Assembly (NCBI GenBank): GCA_964642175.1
Contig: CAZXOK010000001.1
Span: forward strand, 558,001 to 622,000
Direction: 5' to 3'
Length of the DNA: 64,000 nt
DNA from: JANQGG01 sp964642175
GTDB lineage: Bacteria; Bacteroidota; Chlorobiia; Chlorobiales; Chloroherpetonaceae
Below the pieces are notes generated by a model. That model was not told the DNA's origin. It did no database searches and worked only from the letters and a program-made list of their open reading frames with translations. Position 1 is the first letter of the stretch. Each line of letters begins with the position of its first letter. A program made the translations under genes and the position numbers. Below are positions 34,596 through 44,037 of the stretch, in pieces.

Positions 34596-36674
34596 TCAGT
34601 TAATATGAGTAAAGTTGTGAATTTCGGTCTCAAAATGTTCAACTAGGGATTTAAGCGAATCGAGTCTCTCGGTAATCAATCGGATATTTTTTTTATGATG
34701 TGATAAATCATTTTCCAGCTTGATTTTATCATGTTCAAGGGCTGCAATATCCAGATCGAACCGTGTGATCCGGTTATCCAGCTTTTGCATCCGGGTTTCT
34801 TCCGTCTGGATCTGTTTTTGGATCAGGCCCCGGAGATTTTGCATAAAATTGCGCTTCAGGCTTTCTTTGGCCAGGCTCTGAAGGTTTTCAGCCGAGAAGA
34901 GCTCTAAAATATTCCAATCCTGGATGATCTGGCCAATAAACCGGTCGGCTTCGTAATTCAGGATCTCATCTTCTTCTTCATCCACAATCCTATCGCCGTA
35001 TTCTCCCCAAAATGTCTCGGGGGTTTTGCGCCAGATCCAGAAACCTCGGGGCTTGAACATCAGGTACTTGGGGTCGCCTTTCTGGGCATTGAGGTTAATG
35101 GAGGTATTGATGAACTCATCGGTGTCTGAGTCGCCGGCGGCCAGGCGTAACAATTCATCTGAAAAATTATATTTTAGCCGTGCGATGCAGTCTTTGTAAG
35201 TATGGGTAAACAGCTTGTGATAGTACTGAGTAAGCGAGAGATTATCGTCTTCCACATCGGTTTGCCAGATAATTTTTATCAGGTTATTAAAGGTGCGATT
35301 GCCATGGGCGCCGCTTTGCCATTTCATATAAGATTTCTCTACCAACTCCCGCAGATCCTGGTGCTCCATCCAGTGATCAGAGGCCAGTGGAAGCGCATTA
35401 AAGGCGGATTGAAGTTGTTTGATCAGCGGATCGTGATCAGAACCTGAAAGGTTATCCGGGTCCAGGTCTGTTTTCAGCAACTCAAGCCGGCGGTTGTTTT
35501 GGGCAATCTTTTCTTTGGCTTCTTTTTTTTCAGACTCCACACCCTTTTTCTGGTCTTCTTTGGCCTGAATTTCCAAAAGCAGTTTATCCAATTGGCGCTC
35601 TAAGGTTTCGGAATCGGTCTTTTCTTCCTGAGCGCGTTGGTCTAACTCTGATCTGGCGTCTTTGGCTGTAAGTGCAAATTTTTTACTGATATCCTTGATT
35701 TTTTCGTCTACCAGCTTGGTTTGCAGATACTTGTGAATGGTATCCAGACTTTTGGCAGTTTGAGACTGCTTGAAAGCCTCCTGATATTCGGGTTGTTTTT
35801 CAATGAGGGCTTCGTAGGCCAGGTATAAATTGGCAAAACGAATGCCGATGCGGTCGTCGTTGATCAATTCCTGATTGAGTTCGGGTGAAGCAATATGCCT
35901 GCGAAAGTATGTGTCCAGTTTCTTCTGATACATGTCCTGCGTGGTCTGATCCATTTCTTTTGGATCGGGCACGGCAATATTAACCAGGATAAATCCGCGT
36001 CGATGCACCGCTTCGGTAGTGAATTTTGTCAGGTATTCATTCACACTTTCAAAGAAAAGCTGTTCCTGGCGCACCACAAAGATCACCACATCGGCTTCGG
36101 CATACTCTTTTTCCACATCCATGCTGTAGGATTTGTTGCTGAAAAATAAGCCGGGTGAGTCAATCAGCACGGTATAGCGGTTTTCGGGTGGCATGTCTTC
36201 AGAAGGCAGTAAATTGATTTTTTGCACCACTTTATCAAATCGTGATTCAATATCACCGGGTCGCTGGATAAAATCGTCCAGAAGTTTGTTCAGTGCCGTT
36301 AAACCTTCTTCAAGGGGCATAGACTTGGTTGGGGTGTTGTCTTTATAAAACGTGCAATTTTCCTTTTCGATGGGATGAAGTCCCAAATCGCGATCAATGT
36401 CGCGAACTTCAACCCGGCAGGGATAGGCCGGCAATGGATTAACCTGGCTGATAGAAGGATGCTCGCATATCACGTTCATCAACGTGGATTTACCCGACTT
36501 TAACGGGCCAAGTATCAACAACCTGACCTCAGGATGGCGCAAACGGCCTTTTAAGGTCTGGATACTTTCCTGAAGGGTTTCATTAAGCGGTTTTCCGGGG
36601 AAACTGAGAAGTTCGGTAACGACATCGGTTTTGTCGTTGGCCCATTTGCAGAAATCTATCAGGCGTGCACTCAT
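34596..36674 (-). CDS. bacterial dynamin-like GTPase
   Basis: Large GTPase of 692 residues. The P-loop is GPLKSGKST (residues 56-64) and the G3 motif is DSPG (in VLIDSPGLFFSNK). The expected N/TKxD reads LVNIAVPDP, so G4 is not canonical. Long Glu/Lys-rich coiled coils lie at about 350-420 and 620-690. A Trp-rich segment (GFWIWRKTPETFWGEYGDR, near 545) may touch membrane. Bacterial dynamins remodel or guard membranes; the role here is not known. It is the first gene before the broken radical SAM gene, 41 bases upstream, so a dynamin, radical SAM and LOV operon once existed. Confidence 0.85.
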   Translation of the reverse strand: MSARLIDFCKWANDKTDVVTELLSFPGKPLNETLQESIQTLKGRLRHPEVRLLILGPLKSGKSTLMNVICEHPSISQVNPLPAYPCRVEVRDIDRDLGLHPIEKENCTFYKDNTPTKSMPLEEGLTALNKLLDDFIQRPGDIESRFDKVVQKINLLPSEDMPPENRYTVLIDSPGLFFSNKSYSMDVEKEYAEADVVIFVVRQEQLFFESVNEYLTKFTTEAVHRRGFILVNIAVPDPKEMDQTTQDMYQKKLDTYFRRHIASPELNQELINDDRIGIRFANLYLAYEALIEKQPEYQEAFKQSQTAKSLDTIHKYLQTKLVDEKIKDISKKFALTAKDARSELDQRAQEEKTDSETLERQLDKLLLEIQAKEDQKKGVESEKKEAKEKIAQNNRRLELLKTDLDPDNLSGSDHDPLIKQLQSAFNALPLASDHWMEHQDLRELVEKSYMKWQSGAHGNRTFNNLIKIIWQTDVEDDNLSLTQYYHKLFTHTYKDCIARLKYNFSDELLRLAAGDSDTDEFINTSINLNAQKGDPKYLMFKPRGFWIWRKTPETFWGEYGDRIVDEEEDEILNYEADRFIGQIIQDWNILELFSAENLQSLAKESLKRNFMQNLRGLIQKQIQTEETRMQKLDNRITRFDLDIAALEHDKIKLENDLSHHKKNIRLITERLDSLKSLVEHFETEIHNFTHIN

Positions 36675-36768
36675 AAGCTCTCATCTAACTAAAAAGTTGC
36701 CATACCTTGCAATCTACTTTGTTTTCAAAGAAGTTGCAAACGATTGTACGTGTTAGGTAAGCAATGGT

Positions 36769-37848
36769 TTAGTTGACCTGTGCCGTGATTTCAGTTTGCA
36801 TATCGGCCTTAAAATTTTCTTTGGGGTTGGTCACTACCAGGTCGCCAATTTCAAGACCATCCAGAATTTCAACCGATTTCAGGTCGCTGGCACCGGTTTT
36901 AATTGTCTGCTTTTGAAGTTTTTTCTTTACAACTTTCCAGACATAGAACGACTTGCCTTGTTTGATGGTGGCAGCCTTTTTAATGAGGATCGTGTTGGGT
37001 TGTGTGTTGTAAATAATATTTGCGGTGGCGGTCATGCCAAGTTGAATTGAAGCAACCGGCTCGGTAAGTTTAAGAAAAACTTTCGAGGTTTTGGTGATCA
37101 AATCGGTTTGAGGAACCACTCGCAGGACTTTGGCCTCGAACCGGCCCTCTGGGATGGCATCAAAAGCCACCACGGCGTTCTGGCTTAAGGTCAGTTTTGG
37201 AATATCCAGTTCATCCACTTCGAGTACAATGTTGTAACTGGCCGTGTCTAAGATGGTAGCTACCTGGGTGTTTTGAACCACATAGTCGCCAAGCTTAACA
37301 TTCTGTAAGGTAAGCACGCCGGTAATCGGGGCTAAGATTTTTGTTTTTTCTAAATTTTCTGAAGCTTTATTTACCTCCAGTTCGCGTTGTTTCAAGATTT
37401 CCCTGGCCTGATCGTAACTGCGTTGGGCCTGGTCTAACTGGGCCTGGGAAATGGCGCCTTCTGTAATCAGTTTTTGATTTCTATTAAATGTCCGCTCTGC
37501 ATCGTTCAATAAAACCTGTTGTTCGGAGAGTTTTGCTTTGGCAGTTTTAAGGGCCAGCTTGAAATCGCGTTCTCTGAAACCAATAATCACTTCACCTTTT
37601 TTAACCTGCTGACCTTCTTTTGCACCCACATAGGTTACCGTACCCGACACCTCGCATCTTAGGTTGGCAATGGCATCGGCATTCACAAAACCGGTTGCGT
37701 ATATGGCCTGGACCAGTTCACCTTTTTTAACTTTTTCTACTTCTACTTTAACAACCGTGCCACGGATAAGGACGTATAGAATGGTAAGCGCAAAAACAAC
37801 ACCAACAGCTATAGTAAGCTTTGGAACGATTTTTTTAGCGGTTTGCAT
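36769..37848 (-). CDS. HlyD/AcrA-type periplasmic adaptor
   Basis: Membrane-fusion protein of 359 residues. One N-terminal helix (about 10-30) anchors it; the lipoyl halves are at about 60-100 and 165-195 (GTVTYVGAKEGQQVKKGE and ILAPITGVL), separated by a coiled-coil hairpin (about 100-165). A beta-barrel domain and a membrane-proximal domain follow. No transporter or outer-membrane channel gene is adjacent. It could pair with the orphan LolC/E-like permease at 13276 or with genes outside the window. Confidence 0.92.
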   Translation of the reverse strand: MQTAKKIVPKLTIAVGVVFALTILYVLIRGTVVKVEVEKVKKGELVQAIYATGFVNADAIANLRCEVSGTVTYVGAKEGQQVKKGEVIIGFRERDFKLALKTAKAKLSEQQVLLNDAERTFNRNQKLITEGAISQAQLDQAQRSYDQAREILKQRELEVNKASENLEKTKILAPITGVLTLQNVKLGDYVVQNTQVATILDTASYNIVLEVDELDIPKLTLSQNAVVAFDAIPEGRFEAKVLRVVPQTDLITKTSKVFLKLTEPVASIQLGMTATANIIYNTQPNTILIKKAATIKQGKSFYVWKVVKKKLQKQTIKTGASDLKSVEILDGLEIGDLVVTNPKENFKADMQTEITAQVN

Positions 37849-38025
37849 GCAAACTTAAACTTTGGTTTTATTTGAAGCTAACGAACTAAAGATTTAAACT
37901 ATCAGGGAAAATAAAGACAGATCCCTATAAAATTAGTCGGCTGTTAGTATAATACATTCTGGCTTAAAGATTAGCGTTTTTAAAGGCTTTTTTTAAATCT
38001 TTCCGCTTTGTGAGTCTGATTTTTT

Positions 38026-38946
38026 ATGAAAGAATCCATTACGAAATCCGGGTTAAGGTGGATAATCCTATCCCTGCTCATTTTAGCTGCGGCACCTCAA
38101 AAGCTCTTCGGGCAAAGTTATGATATTGGCATTCTCTACACGGCCAATACCAATGGCTACATATACCCTTGCGATTGCTCAAATGAGATTTTGGGTGGAT
38201 TGGCCCAAAGATCTACGGTTTTTGCTAAAGCCCGGCAATCTATGGCCAGATCACCATTGATCTTAGATGCAGGTAATTTTCATGCCTCTTACCCCAAAGA
38301 TGTAGATCACGCTCGCCTGGTTGCCAAACTGGCCGGTTTGCTCAAATACGACGCACGTAATATTGGCGATCAAGAGCTGGTATATGGTCGGCAGTTCTTT
38401 CAAGACTATATACAAACTCCAGGTTTGCTATCTGCAAACTTAGATATATCCCGGGAAAACAAGCTTATAAAACCATATATTTTGAAAAAAAAATCCGGGT
38501 TTAGAATTGCAATTTTAGGACTCCTAACCAAAAATGCGTATAGTGTAGTCCCGGATAGCATTCAGGGTTTATTTGAGCTTAGGGATGAATTAAAAGCCTT
38601 AAAACAAACCCTGGCCATTGTAAAACAACACAAACCAGATTTGGTGATCTTACTCCTTAGGGCGCTGGACTATAATCTGGAGTTTAAATTGGCAAGGGAA
38701 TTTCAATCTTTGGATGTGATCATAACCTGTTCGGAGCGATTTGCCTTAAAACCGGTCTGGCATGAAAACCGCACCTGGATAGCTTCACCTGGCAAGGGGG
38801 GCGAACAAGTGGGGCAGCTCCTGCTAAAGCATAGCAATGCGAATAATACCTGGCAGATGGTTCAGGCAAAACACATTCGTTTAAACAATCAGATTATTCC
38901 GGATAAAAAAATTTTAAACCGTATCCAGAATCACACATCCCGCTGA
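38026..38946 (+). CDS. degenerate 5'-nucleotidase/metallophosphatase-fold protein
   Basis: Secreted or membrane-anchored protein of 306 residues with a signal peptide (about residues 10-29, ending near FGQ). It follows the UshA/5'-nucleotidase fold, but each metal-binding motif is altered: TNDxH reads TANTNG, DAGD reads DAGN, GNHE reads GDQE, and the later His motifs read LLLRALDYN and ITCSERF. A CDC motif (YPCDCSNEILGGLAQR) replaces the first loop, as in a multi-Cys subgroup of these proteins. It is probably not a phosphatase. The upstream gene is divergent. No close neighbour explains it. Confidence 0.8.
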   Translation: MKESITKSGLRWIILSLLILAAAPQKLFGQSYDIGILYTANTNGYIYPCDCSNEILGGLAQRSTVFAKARQSMARSPLILDAGNFHASYPKDVDHARLVAKLAGLLKYDARNIGDQELVYGRQFFQDYIQTPGLLSANLDISRENKLIKPYILKKKSGFRIAILGLLTKNAYSVVPDSIQGLFELRDELKALKQTLAIVKQHKPDLVILLLRALDYNLEFKLAREFQSLDVIITCSERFALKPVWHENRTWIASPGKGGEQVGQLLLKHSNANNTWQMVQAKHIRLNNQIIPDKKILNRIQNHTSR

Positions 38947-38952
38947 AACAAA

Positions 38953-39224
38953 ATGAAAAAATCAGAAAATCTTGATATTTCATTTGCCGAGGCTGAATAT
39001 TGATCAGAATGGATTAGTGCCAGCAATTGTTCAAAGTTGAGCAAATCGGCCCGGAGTGTGATAGCAATACAAATTTAATTAAAGTGCATCAAAAAGGTGG
39101 TGCTTGCCACCTGGGTTACAACTCATGGATTTGCAGACCGGTTCAGCCCGATCATGAAACCATGAGTTTTTGCGACAGTAAATTGTTTGATGCCGAAGAA
39201 GTTTATGGAAAGTCAAGTGGATAA
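38953..39224 (+). pseudogene. hisI: hisI relic (phosphoribosyl-AMP cyclohydrolase)
   Basis: The C-terminal part (39027-39224) reads KVEQIGPECDSNTNLIKV, QKGGACHLGYNS: the HisI metal-binding segment CD and CHxGxxSC, with the final Cys changed to Trp. Just before it, in another frame (38993-39037), LNIDQNGLVPAIVQ matches the HisI N-terminus, preceded in a third frame by an ATG (38953) and MKKSENLDISFAEA. The central 45-50 residues (SR.R..LW.KGETSG region) are deleted. The gene is therefore dead here. It ends inside the start region of ubiE/menG. Confidence 0.8.
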
Positions 39225-39975
39225 AGAGAAGTTGAATCAGGAAAGTATAGCTCAAAATGTGAAGTCCGAAGCCGATAAGCTTTTGGAGACCAAGTCGAAC
39301 GCAAAAATCCAACAGATGTTCGACGAAGTGGCACCGACTTACGACATGCTTAATCATGTCCTGAGTTTTGGGATAGATTATTATTGGCGGAACAATGCCA
39401 AAAAGTACGCTCAAAATGCCTTAAAGACGGTTCAGACGCCGGAAATTCTGGACGTGGCAACGGGAACAGGCGATCTGGCAAAAGCGCTAAAGGAAATTCA
39501 AAATGCACGGGTAACCGGGCTTGATCTATCTGAAGAAATGCTTGCCATTGCAAGAACAAAGTGCCCGGATATTGAGTTTTTAAGTGGTAAGGCCGAATCA
39601 TTACCATTTGAAGATGAGTCTTTTCATATTGTTTCGGCAGGTTTCGGAGTGCGAAATTTTCAGGATTTACCCAAAGGCATGTCGGAATTTCACAGGGTAC
39701 TTAAACCGGGAGGCCTTGCCATTATTATTGAGCCGATGATCCCCAGAAATACCCTGATAAAAGGACTCTACCAGGTTTATTTTCAACATGTATTACCAAA
39801 ATTTGCCAAACTGTTTACCAAATCCAGCTTTGCTTACGATTACCTGCCAAAGTCGGTAGCTTCGTTTCCGCAATGCGAGGATTTTCTGAAAATTTTACTC
39901 GACGCCGGTTTCGAGGATGCCCAGTTTATTCCCATGACTTTTGAGACAGCCATTATGTATGTCGCCAGAAAATAA
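39190..39975 (+). CDS. ubiE: demethylmenaquinone methyltransferase (UbiE/MenG)
   Basis: C-methyltransferase of the last step of menaquinone (or ubiquinone) synthesis. SAM motif ILDVATGTGDLA, then GLDLSEEMLAIA, AESLPFEDESF and SAGFGVRNFQD are the UbiE landmarks. The core starts at about residue 32 (MFDEVAPTYDMLN), so there is an N-terminal extension of about 30 residues. Starts at ATG 39190 or ATG 39205 are both possible, and neither has an SD. The relic hisI overlaps its 5' end. Confidence 0.94.
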   Translation: MPKKFMESQVDKEKLNQESIAQNVKSEADKLLETKSNAKIQQMFDEVAPTYDMLNHVLSFGIDYYWRNNAKKYAQNALKTVQTPEILDVATGTGDLAKALKEIQNARVTGLDLSEEMLAIARTKCPDIEFLSGKAESLPFEDESFHIVSAGFGVRNFQDLPKGMSEFHRVLKPGGLAIIIEPMIPRNTLIKGLYQVYFQHVLPKFAKLFTKSSFAYDYLPKSVASFPQCEDFLKILLDAGFEDAQFIPMTFETAIMYVARK

Positions 39976-40058
39976 TCATGTCAGTTAGCATTCAGAGATC
40001 TAATGTTGAATGGCAAAAAGAACTAATAAAAAACATGCAGTTGTTTTTTTAAGAAGTA

Positions 40059-40742
40059 ATGAAACAAACAGGTACCATAAAATCTGGAAAGAAACGCAGG
40101 CAAATAAATTTTGAAAATGAACTTTCCCGTAAAGCCATTCACCTCTCTTCGATTTCCATACCGATCATTTATTACCATATTCAAAAAGAACTGGCTTTAT
40201 TGATACTTATTCCATTGTTTCTTGGGTTTTTTATGGTTGATTTTCTCAAGATCTACGTAAAACCTATTCGGAAATGGTATTACAATATATTCAGCTCGAT
40301 GCTGCGTCCGCATGAGCTTGATGAAGAAAAACCACATTTTAACGGGGCAACGTATGTAATGTTTTCGGCCTGTGTAACCATTGCATTCTTCCCGAAAATG
40401 ATTGCCATTGCTGCGTTTACCATCTTAATCATATCTGATTCGGTGGCAGCATTAATCGGAAGAAAGTTTGGCAAGATTAAAATTGCCGGCAAAACTTTGG
40501 AGGGCAGTACGGCGTTTTTTGTATCGGCAATGTTTATTGTCATTTATACACCGAATCTGGATCTGATGGCCGGCGCTGTAATGTCTTTAGTGGCTACCCT
40601 GGTTGAACTGTTTCCTGTTAAGCTTTATCATTTTACTATTGACGACAATCTTACCGTACCTATTCTGGGAGGACTTTCAGCCTACCTTTACTATATATTT
40701 TTTCTCAACGACCAGATCCAGCAACTAACATTTATCTTCTGA
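40059..40742 (+). CDS. dolichol/phytol kinase-like membrane protein
   Basis: Integral membrane CTP- or ATP-dependent lipid kinase of the SEC59/VTE5/DGK1 family. The 227 residues carry six to seven membrane helices. The family motif is SDSVAALIGRKFGKIKI, AGKTLEGSTAFF (about 130-160). It starts ELSRKAIHLSSI, which is typical of the family. In bacteria it often acts on polyprenol or diacylglycerol; the substrate here is not certain. It lies 83 bases after ubiE/menG. Confidence 0.85.
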   Translation: MKQTGTIKSGKKRRQINFENELSRKAIHLSSISIPIIYYHIQKELALLILIPLFLGFFMVDFLKIYVKPIRKWYYNIFSSMLRPHELDEEKPHFNGATYVMFSACVTIAFFPKMIAIAAFTILIISDSVAALIGRKFGKIKIAGKTLEGSTAFFVSAMFIVIYTPNLDLMAGAVMSLVATLVELFPVKLYHFTIDDNLTVPILGGLSAYLYYIFFLNDQIQQLTFIF

Positions 40743-41034
40743 CCCGCACATCTGGCCTGTCTACACTTCTCATCAGTACTCATACTTTTTATAATGGATA
40801 ACCGTTTTAGTTGTTATTCGTGAAAAACCTTAGCAAATGGGATTAGTTTAATAAAGACCTGGTTAAAACAAATGAAGTGAACTCTCCAATGATCCCTGAT
40901 TTTCTTTGTTACATTTATAAATAGGTCTTGTAGTGATGTAAGAAAACAGTCTGAGTTTTCAGGCCGCTAGTGCTAGTGTTTAAAAAATTAAGTGAATTAC
41001 AAATTAACATTGCTAACCATCAGTTTTTTATTGA
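40743..41034 (+). other. 292-base gap before tsaC/sua5
   Basis: AT-rich with no convincing ORF, repeat or RNA gene that I can see. No complete TTG, N19, TAnnTTTG promoter was found. Confidence 0.5.
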
Positions 41035-41982
41035 ATGAAAACCAAGGTCACTGCTTCCGAACCGGAAGCAGCCCGTATTCTGCTTAAAAATGAATTAGTT
41101 GCCTTTCCAACGGAAACCGTTTATGGATTAGGGGCAAATATTTTTTCTGAGTCAGCTATAGAAGAGATTTACAGGGTTAAAGGACGCCCTTCAGATAATC
41201 CGCTCATTGCACATATCTCGAACTTAACCGAACTGGTTATTTTGGTTAAATGCATTTCTAAAAGTGCAGAGCAGTTAATAGATACTTTTTTCCCGGGTCC
41301 TTTAACTTTGGTATTGGAGAAGAGCCGATATGTTCCCGGTTGCGTAACCGGTGGTTTAGATACCTTAGGCGTACGCATGCCATCCAACCCGGTGGCACAG
41401 TTGTTTCTGAAAGAATGTGGTGTGAGTATTGCGGCACCTTCAGCCAATCGATCCGGGCGGCCAAGTCCAACCACATGGCAAGCTGCAAAAGCAGAATTAG
41501 ACGGGTTAATCGGATGTATTTTAAAAGGCGATCAAAGCCAGGTGGGTTTGGAATCAACCATCGTGGATTGTACACAAAAAAATCCCGTTTTGCTCAGATC
41601 GGGTGCAATAGGATTGGAAGATTTACAGAAAGTTGTGCCAACCATTCAGGTACAGGCCCATGATCCGGACGGTCCACCAAAAAGTCCCGGTCAAAAATAC
41701 CGGCATTATGCCCCTGAAGCCAAAGTGGTGTTAATTGATGATGCTTCCGAAATCTCTTCATCAAGTAACAGTGCCTATATTGGACTGGAACATTTAAAAG
41801 CAAATACAGCTACTCTCACAAAAACCTGTCAGGATGTTGAAGACTATGCCTTTGCCCTGTTCGATTTTTTCAGGCAATGCGAAGCCGAGCATATCCAGGT
41901 CATCTACTGCCAACGTGTAGCTGAAAAAGGTATTGGACGGGCACTTATGGACAGGCTTAGCCGAGCCGCCACCCATAGCTAA
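41035..41982 (+). CDS. tsaC: L-threonylcarbamoyladenylate synthase (Sua5 type)
   Basis: Makes TC-AMP for t6A37 of tRNA. The N-terminal YrdC domain has VAFPTETVYGLGANI, YRVKGRPSDNPLIAHI, FPGPLTLVL, GVRMPSNP and APSANRSGRPSPT. A C-terminal Sua5 domain (about 220-315) follows a linker containing KSPGQKYRHYAPEAKV. At 315 residues this is the long Sua5 form. It converges on the HhH protein gene with a three-base gap. Confidence 0.96.
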   Translation: MKTKVTASEPEAARILLKNELVAFPTETVYGLGANIFSESAIEEIYRVKGRPSDNPLIAHISNLTELVILVKCISKSAEQLIDTFFPGPLTLVLEKSRYVPGCVTGGLDTLGVRMPSNPVAQLFLKECGVSIAAPSANRSGRPSPTTWQAAKAELDGLIGCILKGDQSQVGLESTIVDCTQKNPVLLRSGAIGLEDLQKVVPTIQVQAHDPDGPPKSPGQKYRHYAPEAKVVLIDDASEISSSSNSAYIGLEHLKANTATLTKTCQDVEDYAFALFDFFRQCEAEHIQVIYCQRVAEKGIGRALMDRLSRAATHS

Positions 41983-41985
41983 AGG

Positions 41986-44016
41986 TTAAAAAGAAGCTTG
42001 CAGGGCCAGCCCTAAATCCAAAGGTGAATTTGAAGGAATGGTTTCATTGCCTGATCCCATTTCAGTAACATCCGCTCTGTATGTGTTGGCAATCCGGGCT
42101 GAAAGTGAAAAAGACCCGGAAAACCTGTACCGAGCATTTAAGATCAGCCTGTGGCCGTTGCCGTAATGAGCTTTTGTACTGGCCAGTAAAGGTAAATCCG
42201 GTTCATAAGCGTAAATGGCGCTGTTGAACGAGGGGGTAGAAAACCAGGCAATCCGGCAAGTGAAATCCAGCCAATCATTTGTTTTCATAGCGAGTTCTTC
42301 ATAGATCAACCAGCCAGTTTCCCGTGTAGAGTTATCCATTGTTTGGCTTCTTATTGTTTTTACTTCAACCCGGGTTTTCAAACGATAACGCTTAGCAATT
42401 TTGTAAATAAAATCCTGTTTGAGCCTCAGGGTATGGTTTCCGGCCGGCTGCCGATAAACATCCCCGAATGCATCTGCCTGGGTTCTTGAGTCGTCTTTTT
42501 CTTTTATTTGAAACATTGTACGTGTTTGCAGGGAAGGTGATAACTTCATATTTACCGAAAGTACATAATCGAACCCGTTGGCCGGGAAAAGGGTATTGCC
42601 GGTTATATAAGGAAAGCTAAAATGGTCGTAATAAGTTGAAATCGAGATGTTTTTACTAAGTTTTAAACCCAGTCCCAAATAAATACCTCTCTCATTTCGG
42701 GCGTCATCACCACTTTCGGCAAAAGCTGAGGCATAAGGTGAGTAAAATGCAGGTGAATAATTCCTAAAGACAGCGCTAAAACTGAGTCTTGGGTTGATAT
42801 GCGATCGTAGCCCAACCAGGAAAGACCGGGCTTGTTGCTCATGGCTATAGGCAAGTTCCCCGAATACGTTGGTTTCGTTAATAGTCAAATCCAGATCAAG
42901 ACTGCCAATCGTGGCTTTTCTTCCGCGAAAACGCCAGTGGTTTTCCAATATTGGCTCTGGTAAATAAGGCTTGTTATAGGTGGTTTGAAACACAGTTGTG
43001 CCAAACCTGGCCTGCACTGAAGATATTTTTGCAAAGAACTCCAGGTGCGAGCCAAGGGTTTGCTCATCAATTTGATTTTTTTTGTTGAGTTCAAGGTCTG
43101 TACGATGCAATCCATCCAGCTTCAGGCTGGTAAATCCCGAGTCAGTAACAGAGGCATCGCGTTTGGTTTTGGAGTAAAACAAAAACATATTTATGGGAGA
43201 AACCTCCAGTTCGGCCACTGCACCCGTAAAATAGTTCCACTCTCTGGAAGAAGCATAAATCCGGCTGCGCGAGCCACTTTGTTTTACTGAATGATAGATT
43301 TCCGGGCTTTTAAAAAAATAGCGGTCTGTTGTTATTGCCAAACCTTGCCCAAAACGCAAATGATAATTGCCAAGCACCAATAACTTAAGGGCATTGATAT
43401 CTTTAACGGCAAGGCCAAAAGCCGAAAAATCGTGGTAAGATTTTTCACCACTGTCTTTTTCCATTAAAGCCGAGATAAAAATATGATCACTGTACTGAAG
43501 TTGCAGCCGATGATAGGTTTTGGGCCTTGAGCCTTTGTAAGCACCATTTGAAAAGCCTTCCCTGGCTGGTGTCTCGAGCTTTGCACGTGAGAGCAGATCC
43601 ATTTTAAACATCCCTGTATTGTCAGGATCATCAAATGTGATGAACGGGGCAATATAACCCAGTGTTTTCTCGGCCAGGATTGGCTTTAAATCTGAAATTG
43701 TATTGTAGGAGCCGGAGTTTTGAGAGCGATAGTCAATAATCCTCCGGGCGTCTTTTGCCGATAGAAAGGGGATGGTAAGCAGCTCACGAAAAGATGCCGT
43801 ATTTATGGGCACAGGCCTGAGCTCTAACTGCCGAAGCTCATCGAAAAGCAATTCGTTGCGTTTATCTGATTGCTCATCCTGTTCCAAAAGCTGCTCAAGC
43901 AAAATGCTGGTAATGGCCCCTGAGCGTGTGCTATCAGTATAGGGTAGGTCGGACCGGGCATAAGCCAGTCCTGGCAAACACAACCAAATAGCTATTGTTT
44001 TTATGATGTTGAGCAT
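41986..44016 (-). CDS. helix-hairpin-helix/beta-barrel outer-membrane protein
   Basis: 676 residues. A signal peptide (about 1-20, ending near YAR) is followed by a ComEA-like HhH motif (PINTASFRELLTIPFLSAKDARRIIDYR, about 73-100) and then a long series of alternating aromatic strands ending in Phe (LGLALQASF), as expected for an outer-membrane barrel. Proteins with this order occur throughout Bacteroidota-related genomes with unknown role. The HhH here faces the periplasm, so DNA binding as in competence is possible but unproven. Confidence 0.85.
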   Translation of the reverse strand: MLNIIKTIAIWLCLPGLAYARSDLPYTDSTRSGAITSILLEQLLEQDEQSDKRNELLFDELRQLELRPVPINTASFRELLTIPFLSAKDARRIIDYRSQNSGSYNTISDLKPILAEKTLGYIAPFITFDDPDNTGMFKMDLLSRAKLETPAREGFSNGAYKGSRPKTYHRLQLQYSDHIFISALMEKDSGEKSYHDFSAFGLAVKDINALKLLVLGNYHLRFGQGLAITTDRYFFKSPEIYHSVKQSGSRSRIYASSREWNYFTGAVAELEVSPINMFLFYSKTKRDASVTDSGFTSLKLDGLHRTDLELNKKNQIDEQTLGSHLEFFAKISSVQARFGTTVFQTTYNKPYLPEPILENHWRFRGRKATIGSLDLDLTINETNVFGELAYSHEQQARSFLVGLRSHINPRLSFSAVFRNYSPAFYSPYASAFAESGDDARNERGIYLGLGLKLSKNISISTYYDHFSFPYITGNTLFPANGFDYVLSVNMKLSPSLQTRTMFQIKEKDDSRTQADAFGDVYRQPAGNHTLRLKQDFIYKIAKRYRLKTRVEVKTIRSQTMDNSTRETGWLIYEELAMKTNDWLDFTCRIAWFSTPSFNSAIYAYEPDLPLLASTKAHYGNGHRLILNARYRFSGSFSLSARIANTYRADVTEMGSGNETIPSNSPLDLGLALQASF

Positions 44017-44037
44017 TTTTGGGGGTAAAAATAGTCA

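Noticed and set aside
39978..40052. 24-codon frame MSVSIQRSNVEWQKELIKNM after ubiE
   Set aside because: Too short to judge, no match to a known family, and no special composition.
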